DNA of 64,000 nt from Arthrobacter sp. efr-133-TYG-118 (lineage in GTDB: Bacteria; Actinomycetota; Actinomycetes; Actinomycetales; Micrococcaceae), in contig NZ_JARVRH010000004.1 of the NCBI RefSeq assembly GCF_030209755.1, forward strand, positions 372,001-436,000, written 5' to 3'. The notes beneath the pieces are model-generated. The model was not told the origin of the DNA, searched no databases, and worked only from the letters and a program-made list of their open reading frames with translations. The position numbers were made by a program, and so were the translations under genes. This document shows positions 8,831-16,790 of the stretch, piece by piece (position 1 is the stretch's first letter; each line of letters opens with the position of its first letter).

Positions 8831-9444
8831 GCCCTACCCTTGGGAGCGCCTTCAGCCATTTCACTTGCATAGGCGAACTCCCCGCTCTCGCCATAGATCC
8901 CGTCGAAGTCCAGGCCGAAGAGATCCGAGTGCCCGGGTGCCTTTCCGATCATGTAGTCGGCAGCGAAGGCGTACATCGCGTTCTTGACGGTGGTGACGCC
9001 GCCACCCGGTCCGGGCAGCGTTTCCAACGTGTAGTTCACGCTGTCTCCCACCGCGCCGGACGGGTTATCGCCATCCGAGAACGTGACGTTTGCCCTCTGA
9101 ACGCCCAACCATTCGCCGTATAGGGCAGCTAGATCCCCGAACGGTCCGCCGACCTCGCCGTGCAGGATGCTTTCAAGGGCGGTCGTCTGGCCGTCCGAAG
9201 CGCCTTCATCGACCACGACGCCGATCTTCCAACCGCCCGCTGTGAGGTTTGACGGGAAGAAATTGACGAAGGCGAAGTCGACACCCGAAAGGTCGGTGTC
9301 ATCGAGCTTCCCATCCGCAACATGGAACACGGCGACACCGCGGCACTCGCCGTTCGTACTGTTAGGCCTGCCGTCCACCGGGCACGGACAGATCAACGCG
9401 CAACTGCAATTGGCAACATATTTTCCGGACATTTCCCAAGACAT
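8827..9444 (-). CDS. DUF1326 domain protein
   Basis: A 205-residue protein of the DUF1326 family. The N-terminus holds a dense Cys motif, NCSCALICPCPVDG (about residues 13-26), followed by a second Cys in GECRG, a pattern that could bind a thiophilic metal. The rest is a predicted beta-rich domain with no signal peptide. It is the first gene of a two-gene unit with DUF2182, a pairing that recurs widely in bacteria, so a shared role in metal delivery is plausible but unproven. A GGAG site lies about 10 nt before the ATG. Confidence 0.85.
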   Translation of the reverse strand: MSWEMSGKYVANCSCALICPCPVDGRPNSTNGECRGVAVFHVADGKLDDTDLSGVDFAFVNFFPSNLTAGGWKIGVVVDEGASDGQTTALESILHGEVGGPFGDLAALYGEWLGVQRANVTFSDGDNPSGAVGDSVNYTLETLPGPGGGVTTVKNAMYAFAADYMIGKAPGHSDLFGLDFDGIYGESGEFAYASEMAEGAPKGRA

Positions 9445-9667
9445 TGAGGACTCTCCTCGCTAGTTCATTCGACTAGCGGAGCTCCCCCAGAGGCAGCGCC
9501 GAAAACACTCAAACCGAGACCACGAACCTCGTAAGGCCGAGAGTATTCCCGCCAAATGGGGGTGTCAACAAGCTCTGCTAACCCAAAGGGTCGGCCCCCC
9601 GAAGAAGCACTTCAGGGCGTCCGGCTGTTCACTAAATCCGCAGGCCAGGGCCGGGATGCCCCCGGTG
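9445..9667. other. Intergenic region, nothing recognised
   Basis: A stretch of 223 bp between the DUF1326 promoter side and the end of the next gene. It holds the upstream region of DUF1326, but I see no convincing coding frame, RNA gene or strong dyad. Confidence 0.5.
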
Positions 9668-10207
9668 TCAGTTCCCCGTGGCCGGGACCACGTCTCCCGT
9701 TTCGAGACGGACCGGGCAGCCGAGCCGCGCTTCGTAGGCGGCGGCCAGGGCACTGTTGTCTGCGCCCTCCGAAACCGTGACCACCACATGGGACCCATCG
9801 TTGGCCATCCCTACGACCCGGACTCTTGGATCTTCTGTCAAAAGGGTTCCCGCCCGGTCCATGACAGTTCCCGGAACGCACGCTGCCGAACGGATCGAGA
9901 TGTCAACGCCCGGGAGTTGGTCGCGCAAGCGTGAGATCCGGTCGCTCTCGGGCCCGTGCCACATAATGACCAGCTTCCCCTGTTCAAGGGCGACTGACCC
10001 GAAGTCGGGGTCGCCGCTTAACTCTTTGGTAATGAAGCTTGCAGCTGACGCCAGCGCCCCGTCTTGCGGCGCCGCCTCGGTAATCTGGACCGGATCGGTA
10101 ACCCTTACCGGGCCGGTGGGATGGTGGACGTTTCCGTCGCAGGCAGTCAATGCGGCTCCCGAGAAGAGCATCGCAAAGACCGGGCCGACAGTGCTTCTCC
10201 AACGCAC
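9668..10207 (-). CDS. Putative lipoprotein of unknown function
   Basis: A 179-residue protein beginning at GTG 10207, preceded by a GGGGG site. Its N-terminus has Arg residues, a hydrophobic stretch and the lipobox LTAC, so it is probably exported and lipid-anchored. The mature part has no motif that I recognise; it is acidic and has two further Cys that could form a disulfide. A longer frame from 10282 exists but would overlap the upstream gene and bury the signal peptide. It is third in a leftward row of three unknown genes (10.8, 10.2, 9.7 kb). Confidence 0.65.
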   Translation of the reverse strand: MRWRSTVGPVFAMLFSGAALTACDGNVHHPTGPVRVTDPVQITEAAPQDGALASAASFITKELSGDPDFGSVALEQGKLVIMWHGPESDRISRLRDQLPGVDISIRSAACVPGTVMDRAGTLLTEDPRVRVVGMANDGSHVVVTVSEGADNSALAAAYEARLGCPVRLETGDVVPATGN

Positions 10208-10221
10208 AGCAACCCCCAAAG

Positions 10222-10812
10222 CTACAGCGCCCTCACGAACGATCGAACAAGGAGGTCGTCGGAACTGTAGCTGCCTGCCCACGATGCGAAACTTTCGTTG
10301 ATGGCCAGCATGTACAGGCTGACGCGGAATGTACCTTCGTAAGTGCCGTTGAGTCCGGACGAAATATGGGGATAGAAGTCCTTGTGCTCTTCAAAGCTGG
10401 CAAAGATTCCTTCCAGAAGCGCCTTGCGGTCGGGACTAAGGAACCACTCCGACGGCTCATCGGGCTTCGACTCTGCGTATCTTGGGTCCGCCTCCTCCCA
10501 AGAGTCGAGCCATTCCGCAGGGGCATCGAGTACAGCTTCAACTTCGATGCTCATCCCCCTTAAAGTGCCACGAATTGTGTGCCACGAGCCCGGTTCGCCA
10601 GTTTCAAGGCCCGTGACCCTGATTCTGACTGTTGTTGTGTCCAATTGAGCTTGCTCGTGCAGACCGATACGCGGTTCATCCGGGTGCATTCTCGGCCGTA
10701 CATAGGCATGTCCGTCGGCCCCCGTGAACAGCCGACCGCGCGCTTCGACCAAACTTCCGTCTTGGACAGGAAGTAACAGCTGACCGCTGTTTGTGGCTCT
10801 ATTTCTGTTCAT
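10222..10812 (-). CDS. Hypothetical protein
   Basis: A 196-residue soluble protein without signal peptide or membrane segment. The N-terminal half reads as beta strands (TVRIRVTGLETG, IRGTLRGMSIEVEAVL). The C-terminal half is rich in Trp, Tyr and acidic residues and ends in an LLVRSFVRAL helix. I do not recognise a family. The gene ends 15 nt before the downstream lipoprotein start and begins 16 nt after the small secreted protein gene, so the three are probably one operon. Base composition is less GC-rich than in the flanking core genes, which suggests acquired DNA. Confidence 0.6.
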   Translation of the reverse strand: MNRNRATNSGQLLLPVQDGSLVEARGRLFTGADGHAYVRPRMHPDEPRIGLHEQAQLDTTTVRIRVTGLETGEPGSWHTIRGTLRGMSIEVEAVLDAPAEWLDSWEEADPRYAESKPDEPSEWFLSPDRKALLEGIFASFEEHKDFYPHISSGLNGTYEGTFRVSLYMLAINESFASWAGSYSSDDLLVRSFVRAL

Positions 10813-10827
10813 AGCACGGAGCGACCT

Positions 10828-11160
10828 CTACTTCGGAGGATGTACGGAGTCAGGAACGTAAACCCAGAGCGACCAGCGACCGGAATTGAAGGAACCATAA
10901 GGGTTCTGGCGACACTTGTAGCCACGGATATAACCGTGCGTGCTAAGGATTGTGAAAGAGGCATTGATGCAGGTTGCCTCAAAGTAGAAGTTATCCTGCC
11001 AGACGAGCCAAACAAGAGCAACCTGCGGCTCCATGGTTGCATCCACCGCGCCAGCAACGCCCGCAGTCGGAGCAGCGGTGGCGATGCCGGCACTGGTTCC
11101 CGAAAAAGCCAATACTGAAGAAAGCGCGATTGAGCCAAAAGTCTTAAGGAAATTAAGCAT
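10828..11160 (-). CDS. Small secreted protein of unknown function
   Basis: A 110-residue protein with a Sec-type signal peptide: a short basic start, the hydrophobic core FGSIALSSVLAFSGTSAGIA, and a likely AxA cleavage site near residue 30. The roughly 75-residue mature part has two Cys and many Trp/Tyr residues (LVWLVWQDNFYF, GRWSLWVYVPD), as in compact beta-rich extracellular proteins. No family is recognised. It is the first gene of the three-gene leftward unit of unknown proteins, and its codons are less GC-biased than those of neighbouring core genes. Confidence 0.6.
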   Translation of the reverse strand: MLNFLKTFGSIALSSVLAFSGTSAGIATAAPTAGVAGAVDATMEPQVALVWLVWQDNFYFEATCINASFTILSTHGYIRGYKCRQNPYGSFNSGRWSLWVYVPDSVHPPK

Positions 11161-11295
11161 GCCGGATCCCCCAAAGATAAGTCGAAAACATGTTCGTCAA
11201 CAATATTTGCGATCAATATAAAAATCAATAGCTGGCGGAGGCTTTAATCTTAAGGTCAATAACCAGAATTGATTGATGCATCCACGCAAGGCCTC

Positions 11296-11380
11296 GATAC
11301 TACTCAATTCCGACATTTGCACCACTCATTTTGTGGTCTATGCATACTCAATTTCGAGAATGCACCACTCACAGGCGTCC
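11296..11380 (-). repeat. Left cluster of 22-bp-periodic repeats (four copies)
   Basis: On the minus strand the core TGAGT occurs four times. The plus-strand ACTC cores begin at 11302, 11324, 11346 and 11367, spacings of 22, 22 and 21 bp. The consensus is close to AAWTGAGTRGTGCAT. The outermost copy ends in ATCGAGG, which matches the outer end of the right cluster. The innermost copy lies directly after the stop codon of the LuxR-type gene. Confidence 0.75.
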
Positions 11381-11382
11381 CG

Positions 11383-13944
11383 TTATCCGCCATCTGTTTG
11401 AGAGTTTCGAGCGTGCTCATAAAGGGACTGGCGCGTGGCGGTTCCGGTCTTGGCAAGGGCTCTGGAGATGTGGTTTTCCACGGTCCGGGGGCTGATCCCC
11501 AGGAGGGCCGCGATTTCGGGGGTGCGTTGGCTGCCCGCCAGGATGGCGATTTCCCTCTCCCGAGAAGTCAGACCCTGGGAATGCCCTCCCGTGTCGAGGG
11601 TCAGTTGTGCCCCTTCTGGCGGGAAGCGGTCTTCGAAAGTTGAGATGATTTGATGAAAAGTCTTGGCCAACCCCCGGTGGCGTTTGAGGAGGTGACCCTT
11701 CACCACGCCTTCCAAGAGCCTGGTGATCGCGGGAAGGTCGGAGTCGGCTTCGTATTGGTCCAATAGGATTTTTAGCCGTTGGTGGTCGCGGTCACGAATG
11801 GCACCGGCGATGGCGAGGAACTGGGCATGGGTGCTCACGCCGTTTTCCTGCAATAGCTGTTGCGTGGTCTCCAGGATTTTGTGTCCGGGGTAAAGGGACA
11901 GCATGAACAATGAGGCATACACGGCTTCGGTGATGTAACCGCGGTCCAGTTGTTGTTCCAGAAGGTCCGCAGCCTTTTCGTCAAAGTCGGATGGGTCGGC
12001 GTATTTCCGGGTCACGAGCTCATAGACTGCTTTCCCGGTTCCAGGCAGGGGGCCGATGTCGGCGACGTTTTTGCGTGCCTGTATCCCGAGGGAGGCGGCA
12101 TTCTTGCCGTTGCCGGCCAGGGTGCGAAGGCCGGCGATTCTGAGCATCGCGTCGTGGAGGAAGCTCACGAGGAAGCCGGGCCGGCCGAGCGCGAAGACGC
12201 CAGTCATTACACAGTCAGCTTCCTTGCTGAGTCCTTGTTGTGTCATGGCCAGTACCGCAACGTAGCTGCTCGCGACGAAGCCGAACTGGTCAAGGCGGCG
12301 CCGCGCCGCGGCACGTTGACTGAGGGAGAAGATCACTGCTTCTTCGCCGCGGCCGGCAATATGGAGCGCGAGTCCGCGGACGAAGGGTTCCATGCCTGCG
12401 GCAAGGTCGAAGCCGTCTGCTGAATCAAGGGCCCGGAGGGCAGCCTGGGCGTCGAAGCGGTAGAGCTCCAGGATGCCCCGGATGACTGGCAAAACGCCGC
12501 TCTCGGGGTGGCGGCTGCGGAGCCTGTCCAGGGTTTCGTCGAGGTTCACAGGCATTCGGTCAAAGGACGCCTCGAGGTAGAGCGCGAACGCTTGGGCTTC
12601 TGCCTTCCAATCAGGGTGCGCTTGGCCGATCGCCTGGAGTATGTCCATCGCGATAGATGAATCCCCGCCGCTGACGATGGCCCACAGCGCCCGGGTCATG
12701 GCGAAGAAGAAGTGATCCCCAGAATCAGCTCCTACCGCCTCAGTTTCGCTGAAGACTTGTTCGATGCGTGAGGGATCGATCGGACCGCCCCAGTAGAACT
12801 TGAGGAACGCTGCTGCGTTGGACATGGTCTTTTCGGACTCCCAGACGCTGAATTGTGATTCCTCCAGTTCCCGGAGCTGTTCTTGGAAGTGCCGCGTCGC
12901 AGCCGTGCCGCCGCGGGCTTCACTCCGCAGGTCTCTGATCAGTTCGGCCAGAAGCTCAGGCGAGGAACTCGTTATGGGCCGGTCATGGGAATCGATCTCC
13001 CGGCTCATCCGATCCGCCAGCACCCTGAGGGAGGACCGCACCTGAGGGTCACGGAAGTGGTCGATAACAATGTGGGGACTGACGCTTACCCACATGGCTC
13101 CAGAGCTGTCTTCGCTGAGCGCAACCAGCCCGCGCACTTCGAGCCTGTCCAGGATGCCTGCCTCAACTATTTGCATTAGGGACCCCAGCGGCCGGGCTCC
13201 CACCGCAGACAGCGTGTGCAGTCCCTTCCATTCATCGGCGCTCAGTCCGTGAAGGAGAGCCTGGACGGTGCTCTGGATGTATTCGTTCCAGAGTGTGTGC
13301 CCACTCATGCTCCACTGTCCGTCATGGAGGACAACCTGCTTGCTCAGCTCCGCGCTTTGGGCGATTCTGACCGCGAGTCGCGGGTTGCCTCCAGATTTCA
13401 TGAGCACGGCGGCGGTCAAATCCACGTCCGGCGGCGACCCGAGCGTCTGGGCCAGGAGTTTATTGACTTGATCGTAGTGAAGTGGACAGAGTCGTATCGT
13501 TGTCTCCGGCCATCGGGCAGGCATGAACACAGAGCCCCCTGAGTACAGTGGGGGATCGTCCATCGTCACCACCAGCGGCCGTTGGGTCCGCCCCTGAACC
13601 ATGTCAATGACTGCCGCTGATTCCCTGTCGAGCTCATCGATATCATCAACAACTATTACCCGGGCGCCTCGCTGCGCCAACTGTTCGGCGAGCAGGTTCG
13701 CGACTCCTAGCGGCCCATTCTCTTGTCCGCGCCCTTCCAGCCCGAGTGCGCCAATCCCTGCGAACGGCGTTTCATTCAGGAGCCGCGAACCCGAGAGGCT
13801 GTAGACCGTGAACCCGGCCTTTTCGAGGCCAGCAGCGATCGACTGCAGGACCGTTGACTTTCCGCTTCCGGGGCCGCCGACGATCCGAACACTGACACCG
13901 CGAGCCACGTAGTCAAGTGCCCGTCGGACTTCCTCTTCGAACAC
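11383..13944 (-). CDS. Large ATPase-type LuxR family transcriptional regulator
   Basis: An 853-residue regulator of the LAL-like kind. At the N-terminus is a P-loop ATPase with Walker A GGPGSGKST (residues 23-31) and Walker B VIVVDDIDEL (about 97-106). A long helical, repeat-like middle region follows. The C-terminus has a LuxR helix-turn-helix (about 790-845) with LTSREREIAILA and TPEIAALLGISPRTVENHISR. Such proteins are usually activators that sense a small molecule or protein through the ATPase and middle region. The gene stands alone, enclosed by inverted repeat clusters, and no obvious target or ligand gene is adjacent. Confidence 0.88.
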   Translation of the reverse strand: MFEEEVRRALDYVARGVSVRIVGGPGSGKSTVLQSIAAGLEKAGFTVYSLSGSRLLNETPFAGIGALGLEGRGQENGPLGVANLLAEQLAQRGARVIVVDDIDELDRESAAVIDMVQGRTQRPLVVTMDDPPLYSGGSVFMPARWPETTIRLCPLHYDQVNKLLAQTLGSPPDVDLTAAVLMKSGGNPRLAVRIAQSAELSKQVVLHDGQWSMSGHTLWNEYIQSTVQALLHGLSADEWKGLHTLSAVGARPLGSLMQIVEAGILDRLEVRGLVALSEDSSGAMWVSVSPHIVIDHFRDPQVRSSLRVLADRMSREIDSHDRPITSSSPELLAELIRDLRSEARGGTAATRHFQEQLRELEESQFSVWESEKTMSNAAAFLKFYWGGPIDPSRIEQVFSETEAVGADSGDHFFFAMTRALWAIVSGGDSSIAMDILQAIGQAHPDWKAEAQAFALYLEASFDRMPVNLDETLDRLRSRHPESGVLPVIRGILELYRFDAQAALRALDSADGFDLAAGMEPFVRGLALHIAGRGEEAVIFSLSQRAAARRRLDQFGFVASSYVAVLAMTQQGLSKEADCVMTGVFALGRPGFLVSFLHDAMLRIAGLRTLAGNGKNAASLGIQARKNVADIGPLPGTGKAVYELVTRKYADPSDFDEKAADLLEQQLDRGYITEAVYASLFMLSLYPGHKILETTQQLLQENGVSTHAQFLAIAGAIRDRDHQRLKILLDQYEADSDLPAITRLLEGVVKGHLLKRHRGLAKTFHQIISTFEDRFPPEGAQLTLDTGGHSQGLTSREREIAILAGSQRTPEIAALLGISPRTVENHISRALAKTGTATRQSLYEHARNSQTDGG

Positions 13945-14065
13945 TTCCCAACTCCTAAGGCAGACACCCCAGCTTTGAAATGTGAGCCTAGTGGCCTTCC
14001 AAATCTGAGGAGAGCGCCCCAGAGCCCTTAGCCTGACAATCTATCCAACGCTACGGTCGAAAATG

Positions 14066-14130
14066 ATCACTGAGTATGCATTGCACAGAAATTGAGTGGG
14101 CATCGCACGGAAAATGAGTGGTCGAGGTGC
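14066..14130 (+). repeat. Right cluster of 22-bp-periodic repeats (three copies)
   Basis: On the plus strand TGAGT cores have GAGT at 14072, 14094 and 14116, exactly 22 bp apart. Copies read TGAGTATGCATTGCAC, TGAGTGGGCATCGCAC and TGAGTGGTCGAGG, so they share sequence with the left cluster but face the other way. The region also holds the upstream sequence of the LuxR-type gene and the sequence after the stop of the MFS gene at 14192. Confidence 0.75.
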
Positions 14131-14191
14131 CTCGGAGTAGGTATAGGGGTTTGTCGACCCGCAGCGGGGTTTCGGAGTCGCGCGATTGGAC

Positions 14192-15559
14192 CTAACCCAC
14201 AACCCCCGGCTTCCGCCAAGCCAGCGCCAACACAAACACCACCGCGCTCAGCCCCAGCATTACCAACACCATGAGTCCCCAGTTTGCCTGGTTGACCCCA
14301 GGCCCGTACAGCACGCCGATGAGGACCGTCGCCGTGATGGCCCCGAGGTATCTGCACGTCTGGAAAATCCCGGCTGCCACTCCCCTGTCCTCGGGCCGCG
14401 CGGACACATACAAACCCTGGTTCGACGCCGTGCTGACCACGCCATACGGAACACCCATCAACGCTGTTAGCCCGAGAACCAGCGGCGGCCAGAAGGACAG
14501 CGTCAGCACCCCGAGCCCGCCGGAAGCCAGCGCCAAAAGCACGACGCCGACGATCATCACGGACCGCACGCCGAACCGCTCAATGAACCGCACCGTCACC
14601 GGCGTCATGAAAACCGACATGGCAGCAAGGGGAAGCATCAGCAGGCCGACCACGCCGGCGTCGTACTTTCCCGCCTGCTGCAGCAACTGCGGAAGGCCGA
14701 AGAAGGCAAAATAATAGACCGCGCTGAACACCGCGAAACCCAAGTACAGCAGCAGGAGCGGCCGGTTCCGGCCGAGCAGCCGCAAGTCCAGGAACGGCGG
14801 ACTGAACCGGAACTCGCGCCATGCGAATAGCCCGGCCAGGACCACAGCGACGGCGATGAACCACCAGCGGTAGGCCGGCATCACGTTGAGCAGCGCCATC
14901 ATCGCCAGCGTCAAGGAAGCGATGAACGCCAGGATGCCAGGAATGTCGGAATCGCGCACGAGGGCCGAGAGCTTGCCGCTTTCGCGTCCGACGTCCGGCG
15001 GTGCCACCCGCTGCACCACAATCAGGGCCAGGAGCGAGATCGGCACGTTGATCGCGAACAGCGCCTGCCAGCCGACCAGGCTCACCAAAAGGCCGCCGAC
15101 GACGGGTCCCACCGCGGCGGCCGAGGTGTTCGCCATCTGGATGCGCCCCAGGGGTCGGGTGGAACTGATGTTCGCCTGCCGGCTGAGCGTCGAAACCATG
15201 ACGACGGCGCACGGGTACGCCGTCGCGGTCCCCACCGCCATGAGCGCGCGGGCCACGCAGACCAGTGCGAAGTTCGGCGAGAATGGCGCCAGCGCGCAGG
15301 CAATTGCGACCACCGCCATGCCGAAGGTGAACAACCTTCGCGGACCGAATCGGTCCGCCAGCCGGCCCATGAGGGGCTGGCCAGCCGCAGAGGCGAGATA
15401 GAAGGACGTGATCACCCAGGTGACCGTGGCGACGTCGAGCGCAAAGTCCTGGCGCAGAACCACGAGCGCGACCGCGATCATCGACGAGTTCAGCGGATTC
15501 AGCGCCGTCCCGAGACTAAGTGCAGCGATCGCCAGGCCGGGGCGGGGTTTGTTGGTCAC
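14192..15559 (-). CDS. MFS transporter, DHA2-like drug efflux type
   Basis: A 455-residue major facilitator carrier with 12 or more predicted helices. TM1 holds LGTALNPLNSSMIAVAL, the motif C-like start of the EmrB/QacA (DHA2) group. The TM2-3 loop MGRLADRFGPRRLF is MFS motif A. It should export drugs or toxic metabolites in exchange for protons. The start is GTG 15559. It has no adjacent regulator of its own on this strand. It ends 60 bp from the outer edge of the right repeat cluster and 248 bp upstream of the LuxR-type regulator start. Confidence 0.87.
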   Translation of the reverse strand: MTNKPRPGLAIAALSLGTALNPLNSSMIAVALVVLRQDFALDVATVTWVITSFYLASAAGQPLMGRLADRFGPRRLFTFGMAVVAIACALAPFSPNFALVCVARALMAVGTATAYPCAVVMVSTLSRQANISSTRPLGRIQMANTSAAAVGPVVGGLLVSLVGWQALFAINVPISLLALIVVQRVAPPDVGRESGKLSALVRDSDIPGILAFIASLTLAMMALLNVMPAYRWWFIAVAVVLAGLFAWREFRFSPPFLDLRLLGRNRPLLLLYLGFAVFSAVYYFAFFGLPQLLQQAGKYDAGVVGLLMLPLAAMSVFMTPVTVRFIERFGVRSVMIVGVVLLALASGGLGVLTLSFWPPLVLGLTALMGVPYGVVSTASNQGLYVSARPEDRGVAAGIFQTCRYLGAITATVLIGVLYGPGVNQANWGLMVLVMLGLSAVVFVLALAWRKPGVVG

Positions 15560-15628
15560 GTCCCTAAGTCTGGTCCATCGTTGCCTGAGGTCACGAAACG
15601 ACGCGTCACGAACCTCGGCTGGGAGCCG

Positions 15629-16543
15629 TCAGCTCTGCGGTATCGACTGCACCGGCTTCCGCTTCCCGGTGGCGTCTGTAGTCAGCGTTGGGACCGGGGG
15701 CTTCGGCGGGGCCACTACCGGAGCAGGTGCCGGTGGTGGTGGCGGTGCGGGCGGAAGGCAGGAGTAGTTGTAGTCGAAGTCTGTGGTGAATTGGGTGAGT
15801 ACAACCACACCGCCGGCTGTCAGGGGCGGGGCCGAGCACAGTTCCACTGCGGTCTCCGGTGACGTTGCTCCGGCAAGCCAACTCTTAAGTCCGTTCAGAT
15901 TGCTGTCGGGATGAAGCCGACCGGCGATAAGTCCGAACTGGTACGAGGTGGAATAGATGCCAACCTGGGCGCCGATGCTTTGCAGAAACGCGGCCATGCC
16001 TTCAATGTCGGCGGCGTTGGCCACGGTGTCCCAAGACCATGCATTCCCGGTCTCCACGTCCAGCCACCACATGCGCTTGGCGGGATCGGGCACCCCATAC
16101 CGAGTGACGGCGTCGAAGGCCATTCCGTAACCGTAGAGGTAGGCGCACGCCGCCGAAGCAGTCCCGTTGCAGCTACCATACGGGTTGGGACCGCGAAGGC
16201 CCACCTCAGCATCGGATCCGGGCCACCACCCGCCATATCCCGCGGGATTGGCGGTGTTGACGTACACCGCGGCTGCGGGTTGGCTGGTCCCGCCCGCCGA
16301 GCCGCTGGCCCAGCCCAGCTGCTCGGCGAAACAGGGATTCGCGGTGCCCGGACGGCCGCCGTTCACGCCGACGATCCCGAACGCCTGGCCGGAAGGAAGT
16401 CCGCCACCACATTGTGGCCAAGAAATGTCGCTGCCCAAGACAATGCCCGAAGCCTCCATGGGTGCGGCGTTCGCCGGGGAGGTTGGTGTGGCTGTCCAAG
16501 CAAGCAAAAGGCAAGCGACGGCCATGATTTTTGCAGTTTTCAT
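15629..16543 (-). CDS. Secreted glycoside-hydrolase-like protein (GH25/DUF1906-like fold)
   Basis: A 304-residue exported protein. It has a signal peptide of about 28 residues ending near NAA, then a barrel-like domain starting VLGSDISWPQCG. Acidic residues stand in WWLDVETGNAW and in VVLTQFTTDFDYNY, features of the lysozyme-like GH25/DUF1906 superfamily common in actinobacteria. The C-terminus is a Pro/Ala-rich tail that may sit in the cell wall. The start is ATG 16543, because an AAGGA site lies 9 nt upstream and inside the longer frame from 16561. Cell-wall hydrolysis is plausible, but the subgroup is uncharacterised and some members lack activity. Confidence 0.8.
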   Translation of the reverse strand: MKTAKIMAVACLLLAWTATPTSPANAAPMEASGIVLGSDISWPQCGGGLPSGQAFGIVGVNGGRPGTANPCFAEQLGWASGSAGGTSQPAAAVYVNTANPAGYGGWWPGSDAEVGLRGPNPYGSCNGTASAACAYLYGYGMAFDAVTRYGVPDPAKRMWWLDVETGNAWSWDTVANAADIEGMAAFLQSIGAQVGIYSTSYQFGLIAGRLHPDSNLNGLKSWLAGATSPETAVELCSAPPLTAGGVVVLTQFTTDFDYNYSCLPPAPPPPPAPAPVVAPPKPPVPTLTTDATGKRKPVQSIPQS

Positions 16544-16790
16544 GATGTGCGTCCTTGGCATGGTTCAGGGCCCTGCCGGGGGTTGGTACTGCCGCACATT
16601 GCATCCCAAAAGCAATGGCAGTGAGCCATCTTCGGCTCACTACGGATCCTACGGACGGGCTTCTGGGCAGCCTTGAGTGATCCCTACTGGACTTGGTTAA
16701 CGAATTTGCGAGTAAGTGGCGTTGTGCACTTGGAGTACAGCTCAGATGCTGGGGTACTCAGGGCCGCGCCGGTGCCGATCGTGTCCCAAC

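Larger units (their letters stand above)
11290..14130. mobile_element. Candidate single-gene mobile cassette with IS21-like repeated ends
   Basis: Two clusters of a degenerate 22-bp repeat, in opposite orientation, close in on the LuxR-type gene. The left cluster starts 3 nt after its stop codon and the right cluster starts about 120 bp before its start codon. Multiple direct repeats within inverted ends are a feature of IS21-family elements, yet no istA or istB gene is present. This layout would fit a passenger cassette moved in trans, or the worn ends of an old element. The boundaries are approximate and no target duplication is proven. The alternative is that the clusters are operators of the regulator. 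Confidence 0.35.

Noticed and set aside
11383-13944. IstB-like transposition helper as the identity of the P-loop protein between the repeats
   Set aside because: The C-terminal LuxR helix-turn-helix and the 853-residue length do not fit IstB (about 250 residues); the Walker motifs are those of large LuxR regulators.
11296-14130. Possible CRISPR array from the 22-bp-spaced repeats
   Set aside because: The units abut each other without unique spacers, are degenerate and occur in only three to four copies per side; no cas genes are present.
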